From contig JAVSML010024016.1 of the NCBI GenBank assembly GCA_038503035.1, positions 1,506,327 to 1,570,326 of the forward strand: a stretch of 64,000 nucleotides of DNA, given 5' to 3'. The DNA comes from Crocodylus rhombifer (taxonomy: Eukaryota; Chordata; Crocodylia; Crocodylidae). Shown here one piece after another: positions 23,701 to 35,509 of this stretch (positions are counted from its first letter, which is position 1; each line of letters opens with the position of its first letter). Below the pieces are notes generated by a model. The model did not search any database. It was not told the DNA's origin and worked only from the letters and a program-made list of their open reading frames with translations. Position numbers and translations under genes: made by a program.

Positions 23701-26700
23701 TTGGTCAATTCACTAATGTGAGCACAAAAGGCTTAGGTGTCTAAGCTCTCTTGCCTTTTAGTTAGTAAAAATAGATTTAACCATTGACAGTATAGTTTAT
23801 TTCCTTACGCAAGCAAAAAAGTAAAGGTTGGATCCACTTCTGGACCTGCATCTCTCCTTTTTTGTCAAACTATGATGATCTCTGATAATCAAAAAAAATT
23901 AGGCTTATCTTCTTTCTGAAAGCATTATTATCAGTTTTGGAGTGAAACGGTGTTTCCTTGGAAAACATTACTACCAAGCTGTATATGCTAATATCCCCCT
24001 GTCCCGAGAAGAGTGATATGGGAGAAATTGGATTTTCTTAGAAGTAGGCCTCACATTATGAGTATGAAGAAGTAGCTGGGGAGTTAGTACAGCAAGAGGC
24101 ACACAGTACACAATTACTTGAATCCCAGGTACTGCCAAGATGCATTTTCTGGATTAGTCATTCTCCAGCCCAATCAAGAATCCCAATAAGGGGGTATAGA
24201 GCAGTCACTTAAACCTTTTTCTTTGCTCTCACCCTGTCACTGTGTTTCCAGGAAGTTAGTGGTCCATGCTTCAATTCCGTGGTCTATTTTTAGAATTTGA
24301 CCCAACCTCCTAACCCAGTTGTCTCCAACTATAAATCATCACTTGGTCATTTTAAAAAAAACCTTTCTTGCCTGTGTTTAGCTATTCCATTTAGCATCTG
24401 ATACTTTGTTCTGAAGCCAGCAGTTCAGACACATTTTAGAGAATTCTGCTGCTTGTTTTTCTTTTGCATGTTACACAAGATGTGTATTGTTCCATAATTG
24501 GCTTTTCTCAAGTTCTAAGAAATATTAAATGCCATTGAAAGATGTGAAAGAGACTGGGGTGAGAGGGGAACCTGCATACCTTCTCTTACAGGACCTGTTT
24601 TGTAGGAAATAATAAAGGTTATTATTTATTATTATACACAATACACACTCACGTGTGTATCTGTGTATAGTAAACATATACAATAAATGTGAAAAATGTG
24701 GTGGAAAATTGTTGACCCGCAGACTTGAAAGTGAAGTAAAAAACTCAAGTTATTACTGCACAGTTTTTGCAATCTAAAATGAAGTTACGTTTGGTTTGGG
24801 GTTGTATTTTATTGCCATAGTATGAAGTGTGTGGGCTTCATTTTGTATTGCAGGGAATTATAGGAGATGGATTCAAGAGTTACTTTTCAGTCTTGCTGTA
24901 CAGAATGCCCTGATGCTGTCCATCATCTGTGTTGAAAAATGCATGCAAGGATCACAATGCCATTACCATTGCTCATTTGTTCTTTCCTGCCTGAACCATC
25001 TTTAACCCCCTGTAACAGAGAGCCTGGGGCTCCATGTTCCTTTAAGGAGAGAAACTGCAGCTGATAAAGCTCAGGCAGCTGACCTCAGACCAACTACTAG
25101 AGGGAAGGCACAAAGAAACACTGCTGTGTAGTCAGGGAGCTGCACAAGAAAAAGGATACACCTGCAGAGAGTCAGGGAGACTGCCTAGAGGAGTGGGTAG
25201 CAGTGGAATAGGCAGTTTGGGGCAAGAGGCAATGATTGCCTATTGCAGAACTAGCTGCTAGGCAATAGGGAAGAGACTAGTTTGGGTAGCAAAGAGGTGC
25301 CAAAGCGGCAGTCATAAGTTGCCATGGCAACTGGCCTTCAGGCCTTAATGAGAAACCCCTGTGGAACTGGAGGGCCCCTTACCTGGAAGAGGCAGGGCCT
25401 AGGCAACATACAAGCCTAGGGCTTGAACAAAGTCAGGCAGTCTGGCCCAGCAGGCTGCAGAATGAAAAGTTCATGGTCTGGAAGACTGCAGAAAGATGCC
25501 CATCTCACTACCCTGGGGACTATCTGTAAGAGGCTGATGGCTTGCAGGGGAATATCACCAATGGTAAGGGGAAACTTTGCTGCAAGGCAGTGAACTAATG
25601 TTGATATTTGCATCTAGAGTAGGTTATGTTTGTTGTAGCTCACTCCTTTTCTCTTGCTGGACCCTCTAGCCTGGGCCCACTGTGAGGGATTGGTTTCTAG
25701 GCTCTGGTTCTTATCTTGATTACTTTAGTCCTAGGCCTTCTGGCCCTGTCTCCACCCTACTTTGGGTGCTGAGCCTGCTTTGGCTCTGTCTGGGCCCCCT
25801 GGCCCTGTCTGGCTTGAGTCGCACCCGGCTGCAGCCTGTCCATAGGCTGCCACCGTATAAGGCTCAAGCCATATAGGGCTCTGTCTTGAGCCCTAGCCCC
25901 TGGCAGGGCTTAAGATGCTCTTGTGCCCTCAGACATTATTGGGACCTCCATACCACTCCTATTAGTCCCAATCCCAAACTAACCAAGGAAGAAGCCATGA
26001 AGGCCAAGGCCCCAACAAAGGAGTGATTGTACAGTAACACCTGTGAGGCATGGGCATGGCTGTAGGGGAGGTTGGAGACCCTGAATAGTTGTTAAGGCTA
26101 CAGGTGCCCTGGGGAAAACAGATGGCCCCAAAAGGCCCACTCTAATGTAAGGGCAAAATCAAGACCAGTGATGTCAGTCAGTCAGAAGGAAGGGGCTTCA
26201 CTCGAGGGACACAGCCTCCCTTTCATTCAAACAAATACATGAAGGCATGGCAGGAAAGCAAGAAGCGGGGATCCTAGAGCTATACCAGGGCAAGGGTTGC
26301 ATGCCCAAACTTTGCTACAACCCCATATTTTGTTTTAATTGCAGAATATGATTATGGTTGATGATTTCATTCACAAATTACCAGTGGAACATAAAACATC
26401 TGTCACCTTTATGGTCTGTACAAGTTGGCTTGCTTTGTTAAGCCAGAAGTTTTATTTTCCACCCAAGCATTTTAAATTGCAATTAATTTGCGTAGAAAAA
26501 GACCCCAGCCTCCCTTCCCCTACCCGAAGCAACTTGCCGTGTGCCATAGCGTGCATATAAGGGCATTCCCCTGGAGACGAGTAACAGTGGCACAACTGTG
26601 TGGGGAAAGGTGTGTATGCAACTCATCTGGACACACACATTGATTTCCCATTTAATATTTTTAGAGAGTTTTTTTCAATAGATCCTTCAATTCTGAAAAG

Positions 26701-26776
26701 TAGCTTTTTTAGAATTGGAGGGAATAGTGAGGAAAAAGCCTTATTTCCTGTTTTGACCACACTGATAAATTAAGTT
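20711..26776. other. Long stretch of unassigned sequence
   Basis: No exon was recognised. The part at 20711-20880 looks repeat-like, and 21500-23400 is GC-richer with a 179-codon frame described separately. A hAT-like terminus (gattctcaaccaggg) lies near 23613. At 24600-24665 there are TATT and CA-rich simple repeats. The segment around 25000-26300 shares a motif (ctgtgaggcatgggcatgg at about 26041) with 45790-45850, so it is probably an old interspersed repeat. Confidence 0.4.
21890..22429 (+). other. Unrecognised 179-codon open frame
   Basis: The longest plus-strand open frame in this part of the window. It begins MGTNTTEVPRSSSSDLAISI and is rich in Ser, Leu and acidic residues. No domain is recognised. 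The Ser-rich start followed by a segment reading PPRAEGAGSQELSLALAHSL weakly recalls the gag-like ORFs of reptile DIRS-type retroelements, but this is only an impression. No splice or promoter context supports a host gene. It may be a retroelement fragment or a chance frame. Confidence 0.25.
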
Positions 26777-27540
26777 CGTAGATTCATAGATGTTACGGGC
26801 TGGAAGAAACCTCTTGAGATCATCAGGTCCAGCCCCCCTGCACTTGGGCAGGAAAGACTGCTGGGGTCAAATGACCCCAGCCAGGTGAGTGTCCAGGTGT
26901 TTTTTGAAGCTATCCAGAGTAGGTGATTGTACCATTTCTGGGAGGAATCTATTCCAGACCCTGGACACTTGAGTTGTAAAGAAGTTTTTCTTTATCTTTA
27001 ATCTAAAGTGGTCTTCTAGCGATTTATGACAGTTTGTCCTAGTCTTCCCCTGGGGAATCCTGGTGAACAGACTTTCACCCAGTCCCTGGTATGCACCCTT
27101 TATATATTGATAGGCTGCCACCAAGTCCCCTCTGAGTCCTTTCTTCTCCAGGCTGAACAGACCCATGTCTCTCAGCCTCTCATCATATGGCCTGCTCTCC
27201 ATATCTCTAACCATATGCGTAGCCCTCCTTTGGGCTCTCTCAGGCTTCTCCTCATCCTTCCTGAAGTGCAGTGCCCAGAACTGGATGGAGTTACTCCAGC
27301 TGCAGCCTCACCAAGGCCAAGTAAAAAGGGAGGATGACATTCTTAGTCTTGTCTGAGATGCATTGGTAGATGCATGCCAGTGTTTTGTTTGCTTTGCTGG
27401 CTACAGTATTGCATTGGTGGCTCACGTTCATTGTATGGTCTTTGTTCGGTGGTCTGTAACAAACTCCTACAATTATTTCCCCTTCACCATGTTCTCCCCA
27501 TAATTTAACTCAGAGGGTCTCAAATTGCCCTTCTCTAGAG
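26777..27540 (-). mobile_element. CR1 LINE, 3' end fused to an endonuclease piece (internal deletion)
   Basis: On the minus strand, the 115-codon frame 27214-26867 is the CR1 ORF2 C-terminus (RPYDERLRDMGLFSLEKKGL, then GDLVAAYQYI, then KIKKNFFTTQVSRVWNRF). The CR1 3' tail lies at 26777-26840. Upstream, about 27440-27350 reads NVSHQCNTVASKANKT. At about 27540-27443 the frame instead reads VGVCYRPP, which belongs to the endonuclease domain roughly 600 codons earlier in an intact CR1. The element therefore carries a large internal deletion joining endonuclease to the RT thumb region. Confidence 0.82.
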
Positions 27541-27605
27541 CCAATTGTTTCTTCTAGGGGTGTGTACTCTGTATTTGTTCTATATTGTCTCAGTATTTCT
27601 CTTTA

Positions 27606-28421
27606 TATCTATACTAGCCAATTGCCCATCAAGAATGACAGGCAGGATGGCTGGGGACAGTGGCCTGTGTCTAGCCCTGTTTCCCCCGCCACCTTCGGGG
27701 CCGGGCCCTCTCCCCTCCTGCTGCTTCAGGGCTGGGCTGCCCCCCCGCCTCCATCCACTGGCCTCGCCCCTCCTCCCCCCCCACGTTCGTTCTGTCACCA
27801 CTGCCTTCAGGGCTGGGGGGGGAGGGGTGTGGCCGGCAGCGTTGGCCTTGTCCCTCCTCCCCCCTGTCGGCTATGTTTTCGCGGGCTGCAGAGAACAGGG
27901 GGCATGGGGCCAGTGCCCCTCCTCCATTGCCATCCCCCTGTCCACTCCTCTGCTGCCACCTGCTGGGGTGGGGGGGGCTGGGCAGGCACAGAGGCCTGGA
28001 GCCAGGTTCGGTCCCCCCACTGTTGCCCCTGCCACTTTGGGGCCAGAGCCACTCTGCCCACCGTCCCCTGGGGGGGCTGGCGGGGACAGAGCCCAGCATC
28101 CAGCCCTGTGCTCCTGCTCCCCTTGTTTGGCCCTGCTCCCCATTCAGGCCCGACCCTGTTCCTCCCAGCGGTTCAGGTTCTAGTCCAGGGCTGCTCCCCG
28201 CCCTGCTGCAGCAGCTCCAACCCCATTCCCTGCCCCCTGGCGCTGCCACCACCATCTCCTCCACTGGCTGCTCTGGTCTGCCCCTCCTCCCCCCGCCCCC
28301 ACTGTCATGCTGTCTCTACTGCTTTATTCGCACTCTGATTGACTGCTGAGACACCCAATCAGAGTGCAAATAAAGCGTTATGGATGGACAGATAGACTAA
28401 GGCTTTTATTTATTTATATAC
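27606..28421. mobile_element. GC-rich retroposon-like element with 9-bp TSD
   Basis: Identical flanks ttctcttta at 27597-27605 and 28422-28430 bound an 816-bp element. The body (27650-28320) is very GC-rich and full of C and G runs. It ends in a hairpin, then a ggatggacagatagactaag tail and an AT-rich run. A variable-length TSD plus an AT-rich tail suggest retroposition rather than a hAT-type insertion. The open frames of up to 258 codons are low-complexity Pro/Ala/Gly/Cys products on both strands and do not look like proteins. The family was not identified. Confidence 0.6.
28321..28376. repeat. 21-bp-arm hairpin near the end of the GC-rich element
   Basis: The arms at 28321-28341 and 28356-28376 are reverse complements over 21 bp with one C/T difference. 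The loop is actgctgagacacc (14 bases). Placed just before the tail of the 27.6-28.4 kb element, it may be a 3' stem-loop used for recognition during retroposition. Confidence 0.85.
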
Positions 28422-28430
28422 TTCTCTTTA

Positions 28431-31400
28431 GTGGCCCAAGAACTGGTTGGTTTCTACTCTCTATTGCCAGCCCTAAAGGCCAAGCTGACAATGTCTCAGC
28501 AGCAGTTTGTTTCCAAGTGATCCTATTGACTGATCCGTTTGTGAAACTAAACTTTTTTTGAATACTGAACTTCTATTTTCATTTTTTTCCACTAAAAGTA
28601 GTTAACAGACAGGAAAGGTACTGTATTTCAGACTAGTGCTTTAGGAAAAGGGGTAATGTCAAATTGCTGTGTTTTCCATCTCAGTGTCAGATGTCACATC
28701 CCCTCTATGTGACACGTGACTTGATAAGAATTAATATTTGATTGGTGCCATTTATGTCCTAAAGCTTCCTTCAGACTTTAGATGATTAAAATACTAAAAG
28801 TAGTTGTGTGAAATCCCATCTATGTTTGGATAGGACGTATTTGTCTGGATGGGGGCAGGGAGAAGACTTAAAGATTTTCTTTTTGATCTTGGAAGATAAG
28901 GAAGAAACCTAGAGTTGCTAAATACTGCAGATATACTCCTTGTCAACTGAAAAGAAAGTACCCCTTGTGAAAATCGGAGAGAGAGGGCAGTATGGGCTAA
29001 AAGATGCCAAAAATGTCAGTTTGGACTAAAAGAAGTTTCTTTACTCAAATGTAGTTTGTGCTTCATTCTCCACTTCTCTTACTGTTTATCTGGGGTTTTT
29101 TTTGCAAGGGGCAATTCTGATTTAGATGCTAGAGTGTTAAATATTGCCAGAGTTCTTTAACCATGATGATAATGCACTAAAAAGAGGTCAGGGTAGATTT
29201 GCACCTTACAGACTAACTAAATTAGAGATGTATAATGCAACAAAACATTGGTAGGAAGAAGTATTTGGATTGAAGTGGGAAGCTAAATTTGGCAGAAGTT
29301 TTCTGTAATAGTTCTGTAACTAGCCACTTTTTCAGCTTAGTCACTGATGTCACGGATGACATTTCCAAAATTTCTGAGATCTTTTTGGGCAAAGGCTTGA
29401 CTCCCTCCTTTGATAGTTAGTGCCCTCAATAGTTGTTTCAAGAATTTATACTTGTTCTTTCACATTCTTACTTCTGTTTTCAGAACTCCTAACATCATCT
29501 TAGAGGTGTCCAAGTGTTCTTGGTCATTTTGGCTCTTGATGATGATGATGATATCGCAGGAGAGCATGTTTCATTGCAAGAAATTTTGTGCCCTTTCAAA
29601 TACAGCTGGCTCATGTGTGAATTTTTTTTTTTTTGAGGCCTCAGTTTGCTATAAATTAAACAGCGTTTTGATGTTTCTGTTAATGATTGAAAATGGTCAT
29701 AATACTTGTATTCAGTTTTACTTGTAAGTGCATGTAATTCAAGTCCATAGTGATGATAAGTGAACCTTGACTTCAGCATAAGGGATAATGTCCTATTGTA
29801 GAAAATGTAGTCACTGCCGGGTTGTGGCCTTCCTGAAGTGTCAAGATATTGTTGACCTGAGCCATTGTGCAAGTTCTCCAGGTACAAGTATGATTCCCAT
29901 TACCAATTTATGCATTTTCCCACCCCTTTCTGGTTATGTGGCAGAGTGGCCAATTTTCTGCTTAATAAAAACAGTCTAAAAATGGAGGTAGGATTGATTT
30001 TTCTGTAGTAACTTTCTCTTTATCTGATAAACTGGTGTTTCCAGAGCATGTCTGACATTTCTAGTCACACCTAGCCTAGAACAGTTTGCTTCTAAAGAGT
30101 ACAGGATCAAGTCTGTTACCTTCAAACACTACCCAGTTCATCCACTGTCTGGGTCATTCTGCTTTCAGTCTCATTTTTGTTTTCCTGTAATTGTATCACT
30201 GTAATGGATCAAGGGCCAATATTTGCAGCTTCTACCTAGATCGTGTACATCCTAAGTTCATCTAATATTCATCTGAAGGAATCCTTTATTTCATATTGAC
30301 TTGTGGTTTGTCAATTTCTTATTACTTTATGGGAGATAAAATGATAAGCAGTCAACTCCCAAGATGCGTGAAAACAAAACAGGCAATTTTCCTAATTTAA
30401 CTAATATTTTGTTAGCTACATTCTTAAGCTTGTAGCAGTGACCATCACAGGGAGTCATTTCAATAAGAAGGCATGTTGGTGGTTTTGTGCAGGACTTTGC
30501 ATAGAACATCCTTTCTCATAAGTAAGAATTTCCCGACTGGTGTGCCATCAGGTATGTCCAGGTGTGCCATGTAATTTTGGGTTGGAGCCACACCCCCCAC
30601 CATGCCCCCAGCCAACCAGATGGGGAGCATGGCTCCAGCCAGTGATTCAAATGCCACACCACCCGTTCCCTGCCGTTCGGTCGTGCCCCACCCCCTCCCC
30701 CTCCCCCCTACTCTGCTTTTGGCTGCTTGCCACTCCCCCCTGCCCCCTCCCGCTCCACTTTTGGCTGGTGTGCTGTGGGGTGGGAGAGGCCATGCAAGTG
30801 TGCTGTGCGGTGAACAAGGTTTGGAAACACTGCCATAGGGAGTGCTACAGGTGAAAGTGTAAAGGTTGTAATGGCCAGGGATCCTGGTTTTCCAAATTCT
30901 CTGATTTAACCCCCCCCCCCCCCCCCCAGTTCTCTGATTTAAAGTCCAAAATCCACATTTTTTCCATTATTAAAATGGAATGCCACTATATGTATGTATG
31001 TATCCACTGAACACAATGTTTTAGTAATATATTTTCAACTTGAAAGCAGTTTGGAAGCCCACTAGTGCCTCAGTCTTTATAATAAAATAAATTCTAAATA
31101 CATAAATATTTTGGCATTTGATTTTGGAACTCTCCCTGCCCCCTTCGCTCACCAGGATATGGGTCCAACTGCAGCTGTTTCCCCCTCTGCTTTGTGGTGC
31201 TCAGCAGCCCTGATATGCCAGTGCCCTTGTCCTATCCATTGCCCGTCACTCTCAAGCTATATCCCACCCTGGTCCTGCTGGTGCCCCTGCACTCCTGTGC
31301 AGCCATGCTGGTGCCTCTCACTCCTGACATGCTGCCCCCCACCCCCAGGCCCCAGTTCCAGTTTCCCAGTGTGTGGGGCAAAGGGTGGGCGTGTGAGGAA

Positions 31401-32369
31401 GTGGGGTGTAGGCACAAGTGATATGTTGGAGGGCTGGGGGAACACAGGCGATGTTTCAGAGGGGCAGGGGGGTGGCCACGTGCCCCCTGAAATTTTTGCA
31501 ACTGCAGTGGGATGTGGGGCGTGGGCCTGCAGCCTGGCCAGACCAGCTCCCGACCAGCCTGTGGGCATGCACAGCTTCCTGCTGCTGCTGTTCCTGCTGC
31601 TGTTGCAGCTGCAGTCACCCAGGTACTGCTTGGCTCCCCCTACCTCCAGAGGTTCCTCCTCCTACCCCTGCTGTATCTCTCCAGGCAGCAAGGTAGCATA
31701 CAAAAGTGATGGCAGCCATGGGGATAAGTGTCAGGCACCACATACCCAGCCAGGGGGGTATGCTGCAGTCAGGTGGCTCCTGCCCTAGCATACAGGGCTT
31801 CAGCTCCCAGCTGCCTTCCACCCATTTGACCACATAGTGTGATGAGTAGCTACCTGCAGGTGGTCAGGCGGATGGATGGTGGCCAGGAGCTGAAGCTGGA
31901 GCCAGAGCCCCACGTGCTGGCACAGGAGCTGTCTGGGACAGATGTGGGTGGGAGCGCAGTTTGGGCTGCCCCAAGTATGAGTGGGCAGGGCTCATTTTCA
32001 TGTGAAGCAGCCACAGGCCAGAAGTGGGTTGGGTGTGGAATGCACCTGCACTGCACTGTCTGGATGAGCGCTGTTGAATGCACCCCCTGGCCCTCAGCCA
32101 GGCCCTGGGACTTAGCATGCAGGCAGCCCCCCACGTGCACACACCCCAATTCCCCCTGTCCTACACACTATAATCTATACTTTGTTTTTATAATCTATGC
32201 TTTGTTAAAATGATATCTTCTGAAAGATTTAATTTGTACAGCCCTCAACAGCTCACCAAAACTTGCTAAGTGACCCTTCAGCCAAAATAATTGCCCACCC
32301 ATATGTTCGACCCATGTATTCAACTGTACTGGAACTGTTGCCTAGGACATGGTGGCAGAAGGCTAAGGT
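28431..32369. other. Presumed intronic sequence with GC-rich repeat-like patches
   Basis: No exon was recognised. The patch at 30535-30840 is C-rich with ends resembling a hAT MITE (gactggtgtgccatc and tttggaaacactgcc) but no TSD. An 18-base C run lies at 30910-30927. The block at 31110-32160 is C/G-rich and yields several open frames on both strands (up to 225 codons), which I judge compositional and probably the interior of an old non-autonomous element. Confidence 0.4.
30910..30927 (+). repeat. Homopolymer C18
   Basis: Eighteen consecutive C residues, directly visible. Such tracts are prone to length errors in sequencing. Confidence 0.95.
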
Positions 32370-32377
32370 ATCTTGCT

Positions 32378-33318
32378 AGAGGTGTACTGACACAATGGTC
32401 CAATACCAATACTGGATTGGCATGATATAAAGAAAATTGTCTAAATTGGAAATTGGCCTGCTATGGCCAATAATTTGGCAGATAAATAGCCCGTGCATGC
32501 ACGCAGTGCAGCACGTAGACAGTGAGAAGCACAGCCAGCAGCATGGAGAGTTGCATGTAGCTGGTCAGTCTGTTGTGGTAAGGCATGGGGGGACAAATCA
32601 AGGCCCCTGTGGTGAGGAGGGTGTGGGGCTGGGGCTGGGGCTGTGGCAGGGGCAGGTGCTGCTCAGCTAGGGTTGGGGGGGAGTGCGGGATGGAGCTGTA
32701 GCTTGTCTGGGGGTGGAGGAAGTGGGGGGCAGGGTAGCTACCACTGCTGCACACAGCTCATCTGGCAGCTCCTGATGCTGCTCCCACCACTCGCCTGGGA
32801 GGGCATGTGCCCCCGGATCTGTGTGGGGCAGGTGGCAGCGGCACTGGGAGGGGAGCTATGGGGCAACTATGGCGATTTTTCTTATTTTTTTTGCAGCCCT
32901 CCTCTGTAGCCCCCTCTCAGCACTACCACCTTCCTGATTCTGCCCTGGTGCCAGCTCACAGCTGCAGCCCATCCTGCCTGCACCCTATGCAGATTTGGGG
33001 CACACAGCCCCCTTCCCCCTGCCCTTCTGGGGTACACGCAGGAGTGAGAGCCACACCCCACCCATGCTCCCTGGACAAGCTGTGGCTCTGTCCCACACCC
33101 TGCCCCACCTCAGCTGGACAGCGCCTTCCCCAGCCCCACTCCCTCCCTTACCGCAGGGGCCTTGATCTGCATCTTCCCTCCCCACTCCCCTTCCACCACA
33201 AAAGACTTACCAGTTGCATGTAGCCGTATCGGAAGTTGGGTCAGTATCGGCTGATATGCCTCCTTTAAAAATTGGCTATCGGTATCCAGCCCCAAAAATC
33301 TTATCCGTGCACCCCTAC
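32378..33318. mobile_element. hAT-like non-autonomous element with exact 8-bp TSD
   Basis: The identical flanks atcttgct at 32370-32377 and 33319-33326 bound a 941-bp element. Its ends are imperfect inverted repeats (agaggtgtactgac and, reverse-complemented, gtaggggtgcacgg). The subterminal regions contain repeated tatcgg/ccaata motifs typical of transposase-binding repeats, while the interior is GC-rich and non-coding. The right end (about 33225-33318) is homologous, in inverted orientation, to 46045-46140, so this is a multicopy family. Confidence 0.78.
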
Positions 33319-33484
33319 ATCTTGCTGAAGGTCTGGAGGCATGAGTTTAAAGTCGTGCTTCAGTCTTGTAATGAAAGCTGCCCTCAAATGACTGGCCGCA
33401 AATGGGTCATTGATCATTCAGGCTGGAGAGTGAAAGAGAGCCAGGTGTAATGTCAGTCACATTACTTCCTTTTGTGCCATTGGC

Positions 33485-33730
33485 CAGAGGTTTCCAACCG
33501 CTGGGCTACAGCCTGGTACCGGGCTGCGAAGGGTTGGCTGCCAGGTTGTGGCACAAGCCCCCAGCTTGGACCCCTGTCTGTCTGCTTAGGCAAGCGGCTT
33601 TCATTGCCGGCAGTCATGTGTGGGGTTAAAGCTGGGTTGCGGGGCAGCCCTGGGAGAGAGGCAGCTGGCTCCATGTGCCCCATCCTGCTCCCATGCTGGT
33701 CCACAGTATAGAAAGGGTTGGAAACCACTG
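33485..33730. mobile_element. hAT MITE with exact 8-bp TSD
   Basis: The TSD ccattggc is identical at 33477-33484 and 33731-33738. The TIRs are cagaggtttccaacc (33485-33499) and ggttggaaaccactg (33716-33730), which are reverse complements with one difference. The element is 246 bp and non-coding. It is the cleanest hAT insertion in the window, and the TSD identity argues for a relatively young insertion. Confidence 0.92.
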
Positions 33731-33738
33731 CCATTGGC

Positions 33739-35109
33739 CACAAAAGCCAGCATGCCTTTACCACGCAAACCCAATGGGTGGTTGGCTTGGGTACACCTTT
33801 GTTTTGGTGTATTGATTTCAGTGAAAATCATTCTTTTCTAAGACTGATGATGAAAAATAAATCTGACATTTTAAAATTTTTCATAAAAGGTCTCATCCAA
33901 ATAACAAACAAGTCTACCAGTTGGTGTATGATACGTGTGTTGCTTTCTTTCATGGTAACCCCTGAATTGCTTGATATAATTATAATTCTTTGTGTAAAAT
34001 ATGTAATGTCTTTTGAATTTTTTTTGTACTTTTGGCAAGAAATGTCTATCATGAGGTCTCTGGAGAAAATATATGGTAAAGTTAATTTGTTAAAGGGGGG
34101 TCCTTATAAGCAATGAACGCTTGTCTCCTGAAGAACCTAGTCTTTGCAAATTCTTTGGCTCAGGTTAGTTAATTTCTGGTTAATGTGTTTTCAAAAAATG
34201 AATATTCTAGAGGTAGAGGATTTTTTATGTTAATTGTCATTATACTTTTGCCCTGGACAGAAAAATAACAGTTAAAAAATCAGACCTATGTATAAAATTA
34301 TTAATTTTGAAAATAAACAAAAAAACCTTAATCTACTTGGTTTAGCTTTGTTTAAGTTGACCTAAGAAAAAATATCACATCTACCCAAAAAACCTTGTCT
34401 GCCTATGTCCTTAGAGTCTAAGGCTTAGATTAATGTGACAACCAAGAGCCCTTGGTCCACTTAGTTAATTTTAGATTTATTAGGACATTTTGGAAGCAGT
34501 TCCTTGACAAACTGCTCAGTGTCTGAATAGCAGAGTGAATACGCTGTATATGTGTAAAAGACTATTTTCCCCTTCTTTTATATTTCTTGCCTTCAGTGAC
34601 TGATTTTTCATTTTCTTTACACCAAACAGTGCACCTTCTGAGTTAAAACTGGAGTCTTGTCAAAGGCTCTGTTGGAATGAAAACTTCCAAACATTCTTCC
34701 TTGTAGGAACAAGCTTTGCTTGCTACTTTGTTTTGATTGTGAACAATAGCATATTTAAATTATGTTTGCAGTTGTATTTGACGTGATTAGCTGTAATTAA
34801 AATAAAAAGAATATCAGTGCCTTTGGGATTTTTTTTGTGCATCGCCTGCATGTAGAATTGCATAACACCTTTGTGCCTATAACTAACAGGATGGCAGTTC
34901 CTTTGACCTTCTCTGGGGATGTGAAGTTGTTCTTGCTGAAGCACTGGATTAAGCAAATCCAATTAACTCCAGTCAGTCTTGGAGTGTGGCTCTAAGGCAG
35001 TAGGGTAGGTCTGGATAGAAAAAAAAAAAACCCTTCTTTTTTTCCCCCCAAGGAAATCCTAGGAGCATCTGGGTTTGAGGGAAAAAGCAAAGGTGGAAAT
35101 CTGCTGTGG
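33739..35109. other. AT-rich presumed intron, no feature recognised
   Basis: Nothing beyond AT-rich sequence was seen. There is no exon-like open frame with splice sites. Confidence 0.45.
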
Positions 35110-35250
35110 GTTGTCCGTCTCATATTGAGGCAAGGATATTTTTGGGCAGTGATATCTCTTATTGGACCAACTTCATGGTTGGGAAAGATTTTTAGACAAG
35201 CTTTTGAGGACAAAGTGTTCTTCCTTAGGTCTAAAAAGAAGCAGATGCAG
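35110..35250 (-). repeat. Penelope-type retroelement tail, minus strand
   Basis: On the minus strand this copy shows ttagac, a mutated core ctaagga, then aaaagcttgtctaa, and afterwards aagttggtccaataagagat. The last block is the characteristic end of a very common amniote repeat. The ttagac/gtctaa pair is a perfect 6-bp complement around the degenerate hammerhead-like core, matching the architecture of the tails at 17.5 and 35.4 kb. Confidence 0.6.
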
Positions 35251-35334
35251 CTTTAGCTAAGTAAGGAATAGAATAATACCCTGTGAAAAATTCCATATGT
35301 AAATAAAAACAGTCTACTAAAAGGAAAGGATTTT

Positions 35335-35500
35335 TGTAGGTCATGTCATTTATTGGACCAACTGTATAGGTGGGATTAAAAACTTTTTAATCATTGTTGT
35401 GCCTGCTTCTTTCCTCAGACCTGAAGAAGAACGCCTTGTATTTGAAAGCTTATCTAAATTTATCCTAACCATACAGTTGGTCCAATAAAAGATACTGCCC
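35335..35500. repeat. Inverted tail repeats of the PLE with hammerhead-like core
   Basis: A segment containing ttattggaccaactgta (about 35338-35365) recurs as its reverse complement (accatacagttggtccaata, about 35468-35492), giving an inverted repeat with roughly 100 bases between the arms. On the + strand the interior has CTGAAGA (35421-35427) and GAAA (35444-35447), then gctt and atct, in the same order as the motif at 17.5 kb. Its stem II is poorly conserved. PLEs typically carry repeated, sometimes inverted, LTR-like termini. Confidence 0.65.
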
Positions 35501-35509
35501 ACAAAAAGT

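Noticed and set aside
25000..26300. Possible solo LTR
   Set aside because: No matched TG/CA ends, TSD or second LTR could be identified; only a short motif is shared with 45.8 kb.
27545..28349. Open frames of up to 258 codons on both strands
   Set aside because: Products are low-complexity Pro/Ala/Gly/Cys from a GC-rich repeat, overlapping in several frames and both strands. No domain or splice context.
31111..33223. Several open frames of 100-225 codons
   Set aside because: C/G-rich repeat interior, with frames open on both strands at once. No recognisable protein features.
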